A DNA stretch of 64,000 nt, from NCBI GenBank assembly GCA_910579735.1, contig CAJTUZ010000014.1, positions 29,553-93,552 on the forward strand, written 5' to 3'. Made by a program: the position numbers and the translations under genes. Shown here in pieces: positions 9,088 to 18,720 of this stretch (position 1 is its first letter; each line of letters begins with the position of its first letter). The DNA is from an uncultured Lachnospiraceae bacterium (GTDB lineage: Bacteria; Bacillota; Clostridia; Lachnospirales; Lachnospiraceae). Under the pieces are notes generated by a model. It made no database searches, was not told where the DNA came from, and worked only from the letters and a program-made list of their open reading frames with translations.

Positions 9088-9127
9088 CTACAAAAAATGC
9101 CCCTGTCAAAAAACAGGGACATTTTTG
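9088..9127 (-). terminator. Terminator of the sodium-pump cluster
   Basis: Minus strand reads ATGTCCCTGT-TTTTTG-ACAGGGGCAT followed by a T-run; a matching A-run makes it potentially bidirectional. It lies about 90 bp after the oadA stop. Confidence 0.8.
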
Positions 9128-9213
9128 TATCTTCTGTTATTCTATTTTACCGGATCATACCGGCATCCGGAAATGTTACAGAGTAAAGTTTCCGTCAAAA
9201 TATGTTTCTATAT

Positions 9214-10641
9214 TTAGACGGGGTATGCCGCATTCTTTGTATCAGCCTGCGTCATATCCACTTTCTCCTGCTGTGCCTGACGATACTTGAAGAAATCTGT
9301 TGCAACCTGCGGGAACAGCGCATAGGACAATACGTCCTCATCCTGCTGTTTCCATTCCTTCATTTCTGCTTCCAGCTTATCCATCTCATTCTCAAGAAGG
9401 TCGGCCGGACGACAGGTAATTCTTTCCTCACCCGGAATTACTTTGTTGATAACATCCTGGTTCATCGGTTTAACAGTCTGTCCGTACTCACCGCGCAGAA
9501 CAGCCTTTGTTTCCTTCGTTGCCATCTTGTATCTTTCACCCATCAGCACGTTAAATACTGCCTGTGTACCTACGATCTGGGAAGAAGGCGTAACAAGCGG
9601 CGGCTCACCGAGATCTTTTCTAACCTGCGGGATTTCTTTCAAAACATCATAATACTTGTCTTCCGCATTCTGCTCTTTCAGCTGGCTTACCATGTTGGAA
9701 AGCATACCGCCCGGTACCTGATACAGCAGGGTCTTGATATCAACACCCATAACCTTCGGATTTAATAATCCGTCTGCAAGACATTTATCTCTATACGGTC
9801 TGAAATAATCTGCAATCTCAGCAAGCAGGGTCTGATCGTAACCTGTATCGTAAGGGGTTCCTTTAAATGTTTCTACCATAACTTCCGTTGCCGGCTGTGA
9901 TGTACCCATAGCAAAAGGCGAGATCGCACAGTCGATCACATCAACGCCTGCTTCTACCGCTTTCAGATATGTCATGCTTGCCACACCTGACGTATAATGC
10001 GTATGAAGCTGGATCGGCAGTTTGGTTGCGGACTTCATAGCCGCGATCATTTCGGATGCCTTATAGGGAACAAGCAGTCCTGCCATATCTTTGATACAGA
10101 TAGAATCAGCGCCCATCTCTTCGATCTTCTTCGCCATATCCATCCAGTATTCCATTGTATAGGCATCGCCCAGTGTATAGGAAAGAGCAACCTGTGCATG
10201 TCCTCTTCCTTCTCTTGCTTTTACCTTATTCGTCGCATTAACCGCTTCCTGTAAGTTTCTCAGATCGTTCAAGCAGTCAAAGATACGGATGATATCGATA
10301 CCGTTGGCAATGGATTTCTCAACAAAACTATCTACTACATCATCTGCATATGGTCTGTATCCTAAGATATTCTGACCTCTGAAAAGCATCTGCAGTTTGG
10401 TGTTCTTGAAACCATCTCTTAATTTTCTCAGTCTTTCCCACGGATCTTCTTTCAGGAAACGAAGAGAAGCATCAAATGTTGCGCCACCCCAGCATTCTAC
10501 TGCATGATAACCAACTTTATCCATTTTCTCTACGATCGGAAGCATCATATCGGTAGGCATTCTGGTCGCGATCAGGGACTGATGCGCATCACGCAGAATG
10601 GTTTCCATAATTCCAACCGGTTTTTTAGCCTGTTCTGCCAT
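9214..10641 (-). CDS. oadA: Oxaloacetate decarboxylase alpha-type carboxyltransferase
   Basis: 475 residues forming the carboxyltransferase part (HMGL-like TIM barrel plus conserved carboxylase domain) found in OadA, pyruvate carboxylase and the transcarboxylase 5S subunit. Visible motifs are LRDAHQSLIATRM (metal-binding Asp and His), DIIRIFDCLND, SICIKDMAGLL (the carboxylated lysine region) and IQLHTHYTSG (metal-binding histidines). It ends without the C-terminal biotin domain of long OadA (about 590 aa), which fits the separate biotin carrier encoded two genes upstream. In this family carboxyl is moved between a 2-oxo acid and biotin. Last gene of the cluster; AGGAGG is well placed before the ATG. 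Confidence 0.9.
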   Translation of the reverse strand: MAEQAKKPVGIMETILRDAHQSLIATRMPTDMMLPIVEKMDKVGYHAVECWGGATFDASLRFLKEDPWERLRKLRDGFKNTKLQMLFRGQNILGYRPYADDVVDSFVEKSIANGIDIIRIFDCLNDLRNLQEAVNATNKVKAREGRGHAQVALSYTLGDAYTMEYWMDMAKKIEEMGADSICIKDMAGLLVPYKASEMIAAMKSATKLPIQLHTHYTSGVASMTYLKAVEAGVDVIDCAISPFAMGTSQPATEVMVETFKGTPYDTGYDQTLLAEIADYFRPYRDKCLADGLLNPKVMGVDIKTLLYQVPGGMLSNMVSQLKEQNAEDKYYDVLKEIPQVRKDLGEPPLVTPSSQIVGTQAVFNVLMGERYKMATKETKAVLRGEYGQTVKPMNQDVINKVIPGEERITCRPADLLENEMDKLEAEMKEWKQQDEDVLSYALFPQVATDFFKYRQAQQEKVDMTQADTKNAAYPV

Positions 10642-10717
10642 TTCTATTTCCTCCTGTTTTTCTTCTATATATCAATTAGAATCAGTTATTCTTTTTCTAA
10701 ACGGTATCCTTTACAGT

Positions 10718-11866
10718 TTAGAATACGCCAAATACCGCCATAAATGTTCCGGCAGCTACCGCAGTACCGATAACGCCTGCTACGTTAGGTCCCATGGCAT
10801 GCATCAGCAGGAAGTTGGTAGGATCTGCTTCTGCACCGACTTTCTGGGAAACTCTGGCCGCCATAGGTACGGCGGATACACCGGCAGAACCGATCAGCGG
10901 ATTTACGGCGCCCTTCGTTACAATACACATCAATTTACCGAACAATACGCCTGCCGCTGTACCGAATACAAATGCTGCCAGACCAAGTCCTACGATTTTC
11001 AATGTATCTGCATTTAAGAATGCTTCCGCACTTGTTGTTGCGCCAACGGAAGTACCCAGAATGATAACTACGATATACATAAGTGCATTAGAAGCCGTAT
11101 CTGTCAACTGTCTTACAACACCTGACTCTCTAAAGAGATTACCGAGCATCAGCATACCGATCAGAGGCGCTGTTGTAGGAAGAATCAAAGAAACGACGAT
11201 CGTAACAACAATGGGGAATAAGATTTTCTCTAATTTGGTAACAGGACGAAGCTGTGCCATTTTGATCTTTCTTTCCTTCTCTGTTGTCAAAAGTTTCATA
11301 ATAGGCGGCTGAATGATCGGCACCAGTGACATATAGGAATAAGCCGCTACTGCGATCGGTCCAAGCAGTGTCGTCTGCTGCAATTTTCCGGCTAAGAAAA
11401 TAGAGGTAGGACCGTCCGCACCACCGATAATGGAAATTGCCGCTGCTGCTTTATCATTAAAGCCAAGTGCGATTGCTCCGAAATAAGCGGCAAAAATACC
11501 AAACTGTGCCGCAGCACCAAGCAGGAAACTCTTTGGATTGGCGATAAGCGGACCAAAGTCCGTCATTGCCCCGACTCCCATAAAGATCAGAGACGGCAGG
11601 ATCGCCCACTCGTCCAGTTTGTAGAAATAATACAGTAAGCCGCCGCCCATACCGCCTTCGCCGTACTCAGCCATAATATCCGGATAGATATTAACAAGCA
11701 GCATACCAAAAGCTATCGGAACCAAAAGAAGCGGTTCAAACTCAAATTTGATAGCCAGTAATAGGAATACCAAAGCTATCACGATCATCAAATAGTTTTT
11801 CCAGTCCAAATTGAAAAAAGCGGTCTGATGAATCAGATTGGATAGCGTATTTGCTATGTAATCCAT
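10718..11866 (-). CDS. oadB: Sodium-translocating decarboxylase beta subunit
   Basis: 382 residues, strongly hydrophobic with about nine to eleven membrane segments. The family motif [17 protein letters not shown] (about 140-156) contains the conserved Asp implicated in sodium transport. [14 protein letters not shown] sits near the C-terminus. This subunit decarboxylates carboxybiotin and exports Na+ across the membrane. AGGAGG is 7 nt before the ATG. It lies between the biotin carrier and oadA genes. The sequence alone cannot tell oxaloacetate, methylmalonyl-CoA and glutaconyl-CoA pumps apart. Confidence 0.93.
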   Translation of the reverse strand: MDYIANTLSNLIHQTAFFNLDWKNYLMIVIALVFLLLAIKFEFEPLLLVPIAFGMLLVNIYPDIMAEYGEGGMGGGLLYYFYKLDEWAILPSLIFMGVGAMTDFGPLIANPKSFLLGAAAQFGIFAAYFGAIALGFNDKAAAAISIIGGADGPTSIFLAGKLQQTTLLGPIAVAAYSYMSLVPIIQPPIMKLLTTEKERKIKMAQLRPVTKLEKILFPIVVTIVVSLILPTTAPLIGMLMLGNLFRESGVVRQLTDTASNALMYIVVIILGTSVGATTSAEAFLNADTLKIVGLGLAAFVFGTAAGVLFGKLMCIVTKGAVNPLIGSAGVSAVPMAARVSQKVGAEADPTNFLLMHAMGPNVAGVIGTAVAAGTFMAVFGVF

Positions 11867-11918
11867 GTTTTTACCTCCTGTAGTAATTGTGCGAATTTAA
11901 AAGACCGTTATAAAACAG

Positions 11919-12293
11919 TTAGTTCAAAGTAGCAAGCAATGCGCCTGCTTCTACAGGATCACCAACAGCAACATTAATGCTTGCTACGGTTCCATCTTCA
12001 GGAGCAACAACAGGGATCTCCATCTTCATTGCTTCCAGAATTACAACTGCATCGCCTTTTTTAACTGCCTGTCCTACATTTGCTTCCACTTTAAATACCT
12101 TGCCTGCTGCACCTGCTTCGATCTTAATGCTGCCTGCTGCGCCGCCCGCTGCAGGAGCCGCTGCTTTCGGAGCCGCCTTCGGAGCCGCTTTGGGTGCTGC
12201 AGGAGCCGCTGCTGCCGGTGCGCCGCTTGTTGCGCCTTCTTCTACTACTACATCATATACGCTGCCGTTTACGGTAATTGTATAATTTTTCAT
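11919..12293 (-). CDS. Biotin carboxyl carrier protein (decarboxylase gamma/1.3S-type)
   Basis: 124 residues. Residues 21-54 are a flexible Ala/Pro/Lys linker with repeated APKAA. The biotinyl domain follows (55-124), with biotinylation lysine 90 in EAMKMEI. The linker lets the biotin swing between carboxyltransferase and the membrane subunit. The carrier sits between the OadG-like and OadB genes and probably serves both carboxyltransferases of the cluster. Confidence 0.93.
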   Translation of the reverse strand: MKNYTITVNGSVYDVVVEEGATSGAPAAAAPAAPKAAPKAAPKAAAPAAGGAAGSIKIEAGAAGKVFKVEANVGQAVKKGDAVVILEAMKMEIPVVAPEDGTVASINVAVGDPVEAGALLATLN

Positions 12294-12333
12294 TTTATAA
12301 TCCTCCTATGACTATTAGGCACTATGCCATTTA

Positions 12334-13047
12334 CTATCTGTATGCTTTTCTGATGCTTCTTACAACGAAACCATCGGTAGAGCCGGAACCTTCATAAGCA
12401 GCGATCGCTGCAGATATGACAGCTACCAGTTCCAAATCATCACTTAACTCTTCTTTCTCTGCAATCTGTGCGACAACGTTATCCGTCTTCACAGCAGTCT
12501 CTTCTTCCGCAGCTGCTTTCTTCTTGGTGAAAAGTTTCGGAAGCAGGCCGAATGCAGAGATAATCAAACTGATCAGGATCAAAACAACAAATACCGTTCC
12601 CATACCGAGCAACGTATTTAATGCTGCTTTTTCCATAATTTCTCCCATTGAATAGGTCACATTGGTCGTAATACCTGTACAACTGACTGTTGTGCGGTCG
12701 AATACGATTTCTACGACAGCGTTATGCTCAGAACCAAGCACATTGATCTCTACGATCATTTCGTCGCCGCTTATCGTTGCCGTACCACCGTCTGTACCAA
12801 GATAATTACCTATATCTGTCATTGCACTTTTAAAGCCTAATAGAGCATTGTATACAACTTCATCTAACTCCGCATACTGCTCTTCGCCACCCATTGCAAC
12901 AATCTGCTGTATGGAATTGACAGTCATCTCACCGGATTCAACCGCCATAGTTTCTTCATTCGGATCCATTGTTTCTCCGGAAGACCCACATGCCGTCAGC
13001 CCGATCATACAGGTAATCATACCTAATATTGCTAATAGTTTTTTCAT
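12334..13047 (-). CDS. OadG-like lipoprotein subunit with secreted N-terminal domain
   Basis: 237 residues. The N-terminus is a lipoprotein signal (MKKLLAILGMITCMIGLTAC, lipobox LTAC). It is followed by a periplasmic-side domain of about 110 residues, then one membrane helix (TVFVVLILISLIISAFGLL, about 145-165) and a cytosolic tail, as in the OadG gamma subunit. Ordinary OadG is about 85 residues with only the helix and tail; the extra lipid-anchored outer domain is typical of Clostridial versions. The ATG at 13047 is preferred over 13059 because AAAGG touches the earlier one. Confidence 0.8.
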   Translation of the reverse strand: MKKLLAILGMITCMIGLTACGSSGETMDPNEETMAVESGEMTVNSIQQIVAMGGEEQYAELDEVVYNALLGFKSAMTDIGNYLGTDGGTATISGDEMIVEINVLGSEHNAVVEIVFDRTTVSCTGITTNVTYSMGEIMEKAALNTLLGMGTVFVVLILISLIISAFGLLPKLFTKKKAAAEEETAVKTDNVVAQIAEKEELSDDLELVAVISAAIAAYEGSGSTDGFVVRSIRKAYR

Positions 13048-13064
13048 ATTAAGTATCATCCTTT

Positions 13065-14492
13065 CTAAACTGTACCGTGTTTTTTCTCCGGACGGCCTTC
13101 ACTTTTTGTAGATAACATCTCGAAAGCGCCGATAATATATTTCCTTGTATCTACGGGGTCTACGATCTGATCTACATATCCTCTCTTTGCTGCGCTTGTT
13201 ACATTATTCTGCAGTGCTGCATATTCTTTAGCACAGGCACCAATCGCATCGGAGCCTTGTCCATCACAGATAATCTTCGCTGCAAGAGACGCATCCATAG
13301 CGCCGATCTCCGCATCAGGCCATGCCATTGTAATATCCGCGCCGATTGCTTTGGAGTTCATCGCCACATAAGCGCTGCCGTATGCTTTACCGATTACGAC
13401 ATTTACTTTCGGTACGGTTGCATTTGCAAAGGCATATGTAAGTTTGGAAACCGCTTTGGCCATTTTCTTCTCGGCACATTTGGTAGCCGCAAAGCCTTTT
13501 ACATTCGTCAAAGACAGTACCGGAATCTCGAAAGCGTCACAGAAATTCACAAAATCAGCTGCTTTCTCCGCACCTCTTGCAGACAATACAGCGTCAAACT
13601 TCTCAACAACTTCGCCCTTTTCATCACAGACTTCCGAACGGTTTGCAACAGCGCCTATCGTTGCACCATTCAATTTCAGGAAACCTGCTACCATATCTTT
13701 CGCATAATTTTGTTTTACTTCAACAAAAATTCCGTTATCAGCGATCTGTGACAGTGCGATCGATGTGTCGCCTGTACAATTCGCAATTTCCGGACATCCT
13801 CTGTTCAGATCATCCGTACAGTCAGATAATGCAATCTCTGCATTGTTCGCAGGCAGCATAGCGACTAACTGTCTGATCTGTGCAAGAATAGAAGCTTCAT
13901 CAGCAACAACATCCACCGTGCCTGCCTCTTCGCTCTGGAATGCCGCCGCACTTGTATCACATTTACCGATTTCATTGCCATCGAGTGCGTTCGGAGAATT
14001 TACGAATAATTTCGCCTTTTTCCCCTCCATAAATGTAAAATCTGTCAATCCGGGAACTACGGCAAGTCCGCCGCCGCAAGTACCGAACACCGCCGTAATC
14101 TGCGGTATCACACCGGAAGCCAGTGTCTGCTGCATGTAAATTTCACCGAATGCATTTAACGCATCCGTTGCCTCCTGTAATCTAAGACCGGCAGAATCAA
14201 GCAGTCCGATAACGGGCGCTCCCATTTTCATAGCCAGTTCATAGAGGTTTGCGATCTTCTTTGCATGCATTTCACCAACGGTTCCATTTAATACGGAAGC
14301 ATCCTGGCTGTATACATACACAAGATTGCCTTCAATCACTCCATAGCCGGTAATAACGCCGTCTGAAGGAGTTTCTGTCTGTTTCAGGTTGAAATCTGTT
14401 GCTCTTGCTGTGACAAGCGCACCAATCTCAACGAAACTGTTTTCATCGAGCAAAGCATTGATTCTTTGACCCGCTTGAGAAGTAGTACTCAT
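13065..14492 (-). CDS. Acyl-CoA carboxyltransferase (MmdA / transcarboxylase 12S-like)
   Basis: 475 residues with the two crotonase-fold halves of the biotin-dependent acyl-CoA carboxyltransferase family. LDSAGLRLQEATDALNAFGEIYMQ and VFGTCGGGLAVVPGLTDFTFM lie in the N half; KAYGSAYVAMNSKAIGADI and WPDAEIGAMDA in the C half are the oxyanion-hole and CoA-binding regions. MmdA of methylmalonyl-CoA decarboxylase is about 510 residues, so this is slightly short. It is the first gene of the cluster, with GGAGGG before its ATG. The substrate could be methylmalonyl-CoA, malonyl-CoA or glutaconyl-CoA; the sequence does not decide. Its coexistence with an OadA-type enzyme is discussed in the findings. 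Confidence 0.83.
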   Translation of the reverse strand: MSTTSQAGQRINALLDENSFVEIGALVTARATDFNLKQTETPSDGVITGYGVIEGNLVYVYSQDASVLNGTVGEMHAKKIANLYELAMKMGAPVIGLLDSAGLRLQEATDALNAFGEIYMQQTLASGVIPQITAVFGTCGGGLAVVPGLTDFTFMEGKKAKLFVNSPNALDGNEIGKCDTSAAAFQSEEAGTVDVVADEASILAQIRQLVAMLPANNAEIALSDCTDDLNRGCPEIANCTGDTSIALSQIADNGIFVEVKQNYAKDMVAGFLKLNGATIGAVANRSEVCDEKGEVVEKFDAVLSARGAEKAADFVNFCDAFEIPVLSLTNVKGFAATKCAEKKMAKAVSKLTYAFANATVPKVNVVIGKAYGSAYVAMNSKAIGADITMAWPDAEIGAMDASLAAKIICDGQGSDAIGACAKEYAALQNNVTSAAKRGYVDQIVDPVDTRKYIIGAFEMLSTKSEGRPEKKHGTV

Positions 14493-14549
14493 TTTTCAGC
14501 CCTCCATTTATCTTATTAAAAATAATTAAAACTTTTACGCACACTCAAT

Positions 14550-14578
14550 AGTGTAACATAGATTACTGAAAACGACCA
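14550..14578 (-). promoter_or_regulatory. Possible promoter of the sodium-pump cluster
   Basis: Minus-strand TGGTCG (14573-14578) and TACACT (14550-14555) are 17 bp apart, about 60 bp before the first ATG. The -35 match is weak. Confidence 0.35.
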
Positions 14579-14631
14579 GATAAAATTTTAAAAATATGCA
14601 AACTATTAGCAAAAATTCCCCGCCCTGTTTT

Positions 14632-15939
14632 TCAGGCCGGAACAAACAGATGCAAAACATACTGCAAAATCCACGGATAGTCAATTCCTGCTACTTCACC
14701 GGTCGTTACGACCGCATAAGTCTTAACAAGCTCATCATTCAGATAATATGCGACCTGCCCTACTTTTTCTCCTGCACATACCGGAGCTTCCAGTTCTTTA
14801 GCCAGATTCGTCTTGATTTCCACGACGTCTTCTTCACATAAAAGATACGGCAGACCGTTCTCTTTCGTCTCTTCTAACGCCACTGTTACCGACGCTTTAT
14901 CGTAAGGCGTCGCATCTTCTCCCGCAATACCGCTTACCACAGGAATGTCGGCAAACTCCTGCGCTTCAAAGATGTCATGATACTCATAGCACGCCATACC
15001 ATATTCCGCAAGCTTTTTCATATCACTCCATTTATAAGTCTTATGATTGGGCCAGCCGCAGGCAAGCAGTGCAACCGTAAATGTCCTGCCCTCACTTTCC
15101 ACCGCTCCTACATAACAATATCCCGCCTTGTTCGTAAAACCGGTCTTGCCGGAAAGCGCCTCATCCATCATACTCAGGAAACTGTTATGGTTATTACAGT
15201 GAAAATTTCGATTCCCGCTCTCGTCAGTAAACGTGTATTCTTTCGTCCGTGTGATCTCAAGAAAACGCTCCTTCTGCGGAGAGTCCATAATGCAGTAGGC
15301 CATGATCCTGGCCAGATCCGCCGCCGTCGTAGAATGGATCTGACCGGTATCGTTGACGACCGCGTCAAGTCCGTTCGGCGTAATAAAATAGGTATCATAG
15401 CAGCCGATCTCTTTGGCCTTCTGATTCATCATCACCGCAAACTCTTCCACACTGCCCCCAACCGCTTCTGCGATCGCCACGGCAGAATCATTGTGCGATT
15501 CCAGCATCATCGAATAAAGAAGATCCTCCAGACGGTATTTTTCTCCCTGCCGCATGAAAAGTTTAACTTTCGGCATGCTCTCGGCATATGCCGATACTTC
15601 TACGATATCGTCCAAATTACCATATTCCAGCGCCAGAATGCAGGTCATGATCTTGGTCGTACTTGCCATCGGCATCACTTCACTTTCATTTTTGCCATAT
15701 AGAACACGGCCCGAATCGGCATCCATAAGAACAGCCGCCTGCGCGTAAAGCTGTGCTGGGGCTTCCTCTTTGGATTCGCTCCGGCTGTCTGCCTGTGCGT
15801 TTATTTGCATTACTCCTGCCGTAAATATGGCTATTGTCAGAAAAAGACTGAGAATTCGTTTTTTGGCACGAATAGGATTTCGAGATCCCATTTTTTTGAA
15901 TTTTACGAAAGAAAAAGCACACATATAGTAACCTGTCAT
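14632..15939 (-). CDS. Serine D-alanyl-D-alanine carboxypeptidase (PBP5/DacF family)
   Basis: 435 residues. The signal sequence is RILSLFLTIAIFTAGVMQ, ending near AQA. Active-site motifs of the penicillin-binding family are STTK (about residue 92), SHND (SxN) and SGKTGFTNKAGYC (KTG). Removal of the terminal D-Ala from peptidoglycan pentapeptides limits cross-linking. The start is uncertain: ATGs at 15939, 15924 and 15891 are in frame, none with a strong ribosome site, and all retain the signal peptide. A second paralogue lies at 30568-31764. Confidence 0.88.
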   Translation of the reverse strand: MTGYYMCAFSFVKFKKMGSRNPIRAKKRILSLFLTIAIFTAGVMQINAQADSRSESKEEAPAQLYAQAAVLMDADSGRVLYGKNESEVMPMASTTKIMTCILALEYGNLDDIVEVSAYAESMPKVKLFMRQGEKYRLEDLLYSMMLESHNDSAVAIAEAVGGSVEEFAVMMNQKAKEIGCYDTYFITPNGLDAVVNDTGQIHSTTAADLARIMAYCIMDSPQKERFLEITRTKEYTFTDESGNRNFHCNNHNSFLSMMDEALSGKTGFTNKAGYCYVGAVESEGRTFTVALLACGWPNHKTYKWSDMKKLAEYGMACYEYHDIFEAQEFADIPVVSGIAGEDATPYDKASVTVALEETKENGLPYLLCEEDVVEIKTNLAKELEAPVCAGEKVGQVAYYLNDELVKTYAVVTTGEVAGIDYPWILQYVLHLFVPA

Positions 15940-16057
15940 TATTCTTCGTTAATATATATGCGCCTGAGAATGAGGTGATACCTATGAGAATCAGGTACAT
16001 AGGGCTGCTGTAATAATATTTTTAATGCATAGGCTTAGGAATTTGGGCAAACTTTTA

Positions 16058-17452
16058 TTACAATTCCCTTTCTTTTGCATTTAACATTTCTTTCGCTAAT
16101 TTTATTACTAATTTTGTATCTTTAGGAAATAATATAAATGTTTCCATTATTACTGAAACTATATAAATAAGCATACCTAACCACACATTAAAATATTCAC
16201 TAATACAATAAACCAACATTGTTAAAAAGATAAAAATCCATTCTTTTTTACTAAACTTATATTGGGGTAAATCAGCCTGACATAAAATCAGCCAGATAAA
16301 TGCCGTTACAATGGTGGCAGCTGCATATGCTGCAATATTATCACGCCATAAATACCTCATAATAAAGTTAGAAACAAATGCAATGATGGTAGTTACCAGC
16401 ATCTGTATTAAATATTTTTTTTGTAAATTACTTGCTTTATATAAATTTAAATAGATTGCATTTATTCCAATTAATATGAACTGAGCCAGAAAAAGAAGCC
16501 TTATAATAGGAATAGCATATATATATTTTTCTAAATATATTTGAATAATAAAATCTATTGGAAAAATTAATGCAATAATGAATGCTCCTGCTACTAATAC
16601 AATTTTCCTCAACTCAATGATTTTTTCTTCATCTGGTTTCTTACAAAAAAAATTGTATAAAGTTATGGAAAAGGCTGTTACAACAACATTTATTAATTTC
16701 AACATGGTAACTGCAAAAGAATAATATGCAAACTCTGTGATACTATGTAGTATTTTTACAAACCAACGGTCTATGCTTGTTATCCATAATCCCATAAAAT
16801 TCCCGAGCATAATGATAATTCCCAAATGGATATTACCCTTTAAACACTGACTCATTTCCTTAAAAGTAAAACGATTCCCAATAGCTTTACTCTTATGTTT
16901 ATTTTCATAAGAAAACCAAACAAAAAAATATACAAATACCTGTGTTATTATATAATAAAAGGAATTATCTATCTTAAAAATAAATAAAAAGGATAAATTT
17001 AGAATGAAGACCAAACCTGTGCTTAAATTTGTAATATATCTATACTTTTTAAATTCACCAGTTGCCTGATAAACAAACTTAAAAAAATACAACATATTCA
17101 TTGGTAAAATACTAATTGCCGCGAATAATAAATTTGTATCATCCAAAAACAAAGAAAACAGAATAATGGGAACAGAAATTATTATTTGAAACAAAGCCAA
17201 TACTTTTTTTTCAAATTCTAACTCTTCTGTCTTTATTGCGTCAATCGCCTTACCACCATACTTTATATAAACACCATCAACATATCCTAAATGCAAAATA
17301 CCAACATAAGAAATATATAAAATAAATATTTTATAATCTGCATATGACTCTACCGATAAATACTTGGGTAAAAAAAAACCATTTCCTATTGAAATAATAA
17401 GATTTATTATATTTGCAATAATTACTTGGATTATTCCTTTACTTAATTTCAT
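16058..17452 (-). CDS. Polysaccharide flippase (Wzx-like)
   Basis: 464 residues with about 12-14 hydrophobic helices and no soluble domain. It has the layout of the MATE/Wzx superfamily, and the N-terminal GIIQVIIANIINLIISIGNG resembles other O-antigen and capsule flippases. It would move the lipid-linked repeat unit across the membrane. Its start overlaps the polymerase stop by 4 bp (ATGA). It is the last gene of the capsule locus. Composition is strongly A+T-rich, unlike the gene that follows. Confidence 0.82.
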   Translation of the reverse strand: MKLSKGIIQVIIANIINLIISIGNGFFLPKYLSVESYADYKIFILYISYVGILHLGYVDGVYIKYGGKAIDAIKTEELEFEKKVLALFQIIISVPIILFSLFLDDTNLLFAAISILPMNMLYFFKFVYQATGEFKKYRYITNLSTGLVFILNLSFLFIFKIDNSFYYIITQVFVYFFVWFSYENKHKSKAIGNRFTFKEMSQCLKGNIHLGIIIMLGNFMGLWITSIDRWFVKILHSITEFAYYSFAVTMLKLINVVVTAFSITLYNFFCKKPDEEKIIELRKIVLVAGAFIIALIFPIDFIIQIYLEKYIYAIPIIRLLFLAQFILIGINAIYLNLYKASNLQKKYLIQMLVTTIIAFVSNFIMRYLWRDNIAAYAAATIVTAFIWLILCQADLPQYKFSKKEWIFIFLTMLVYCISEYFNVWLGMLIYIVSVIMETFILFPKDTKLVIKLAKEMLNAKEREL

Positions 17453-18696
17453 ATATTATCTCTTTCCATGTTACATAAAATAATTTTCTGTTCTAAAATA
17501 CTAATGAAAAGACAAAATAGCAAAGTTACCGTTATCCATGAAAACATTTCATAAAAAAAACCTGAAATGAACATGGATAACAAACATAATCCAAAAAACT
17601 GATAAGTACTGTCGCTACTTCTTATTGTTTTTATAAAAATATATCCCGCTAAAAATATTAGTAGAAAAAAACCTACTAATCCAAAATCTAATAAAACAGT
17701 TAAATACTGATTATCTACAGCACCTCTCCAACCTCGAATGGGATTGCTTAGCAACAATTGATATGCATATCCGTTTCCAGCTCCAAATATTTTTCTCAAT
17801 ATGTCCAAATTTCCCCATTCATGAAGTCCCATTTTTATCATTGTCACCCTATTATAATTACCAGCATTATTTGAGTCCATTCCATCCAGCCATCGTTTTA
17901 CAACTGTTTGGAAAACCTTAATAATATACTCCCTAAATATAAATGCTAAAATTACAGTGAAAATTAAAAAAATGCATATATGAAAAAAATGATTTTTGTT
18001 TAAATATATTTTATTCGTTTTATAATTCTTCCACATGTATAATACATTCACGACAAAAAACGCAATCCAACAACTTCTAGATTGTGTACCTAATAAACAC
18101 AAAAAAACAAAAAATTTACTCAAATAATTCTTCCAATTTTTCTTGTATGGAATAAATAATACGCAAAACCAAGTGATTATCATAAAAACACCACAAATAG
18201 TCGGATGCATAAATATCGTTTGAACTCTTGTTTTTGCTGTACCTAAAGTTTGAATATAGATTCTTGATTCCACCGTAATATAGGGCAAAAAAATACTCGA
18301 ATGCGTTACAAGTTCATAACACCCTAAAATAGAAACAACTACACCAAAATCCCTTATTCTTTTTATAATAGGTAATCTTGAACATCCTTGAACCAATAAA
18401 ACGCATAATAAAAACATTCCAAGTTCTTTATATAATATTGTTTTTATATTGTCTACCATTCCGCCTGAAACTAAAAGAGAAAGCACAATTCTATATATTA
18501 TAAATAAAAAATATATCAAAGCAGGATACGATAGCATTCTTATTTTTCTTTTATTCCATATCCAATAAATGAATCCAATAATGATTTCTAAAAAGAGCAA
18601 AATATATCCTTGCTTTTGGGCCAATCTGAATTGACAAAAAAACAATATTACAACAAAAATTTCAAATAAAATCATTCTTTTGTTAATAATAAACAT
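17449..18696 (-). CDS. O-antigen/capsule polymerase (Wzy-like)
   Basis: 415 residues with about ten to eleven membrane segments and a large outer loop around 250-330 (RWLDGMDSNNAGNYNRVTM, then GAGNGYAYQLL). This is the usual plan for Wzy ligase/polymerase proteins. Sequence conservation in this family is low, so the call rests on topology, length and position next to the flippase. It would link repeat units on the outer face. Confidence 0.75.
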   Translation of the reverse strand: MFIINKRMILFEIFVVILFFCQFRLAQKQGYILLFLEIIIGFIYWIWNKRKIRMLSYPALIYFLFIIYRIVLSLLVSGGMVDNIKTILYKELGMFLLCVLLVQGCSRLPIIKRIRDFGVVVSILGCYELVTHSSIFLPYITVESRIYIQTLGTAKTRVQTIFMHPTICGVFMIITWFCVLFIPYKKNWKNYLSKFFVFLCLLGTQSRSCWIAFFVVNVLYMWKNYKTNKIYLNKNHFFHICIFLIFTVILAFIFREYIIKVFQTVVKRWLDGMDSNNAGNYNRVTMIKMGLHEWGNLDILRKIFGAGNGYAYQLLLSNPIRGWRGAVDNQYLTVLLDFGLVGFFLLIFLAGYIFIKTIRSSDSTYQFFGLCLLSMFISGFFYEMFSWITVTLLFCLFISILEQKIILCNMERDNI

Positions 18697-18720
18697 AATG
18701 TCTATACCTTCACCACATTC

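Noticed and set aside
14596..14645. Terminator after the first carboxypeptidase gene
   Set aside because: GCCTG-AAAAA-CAGGGC is followed by GGGG before the T-run, so it is a poor intrinsic terminator.
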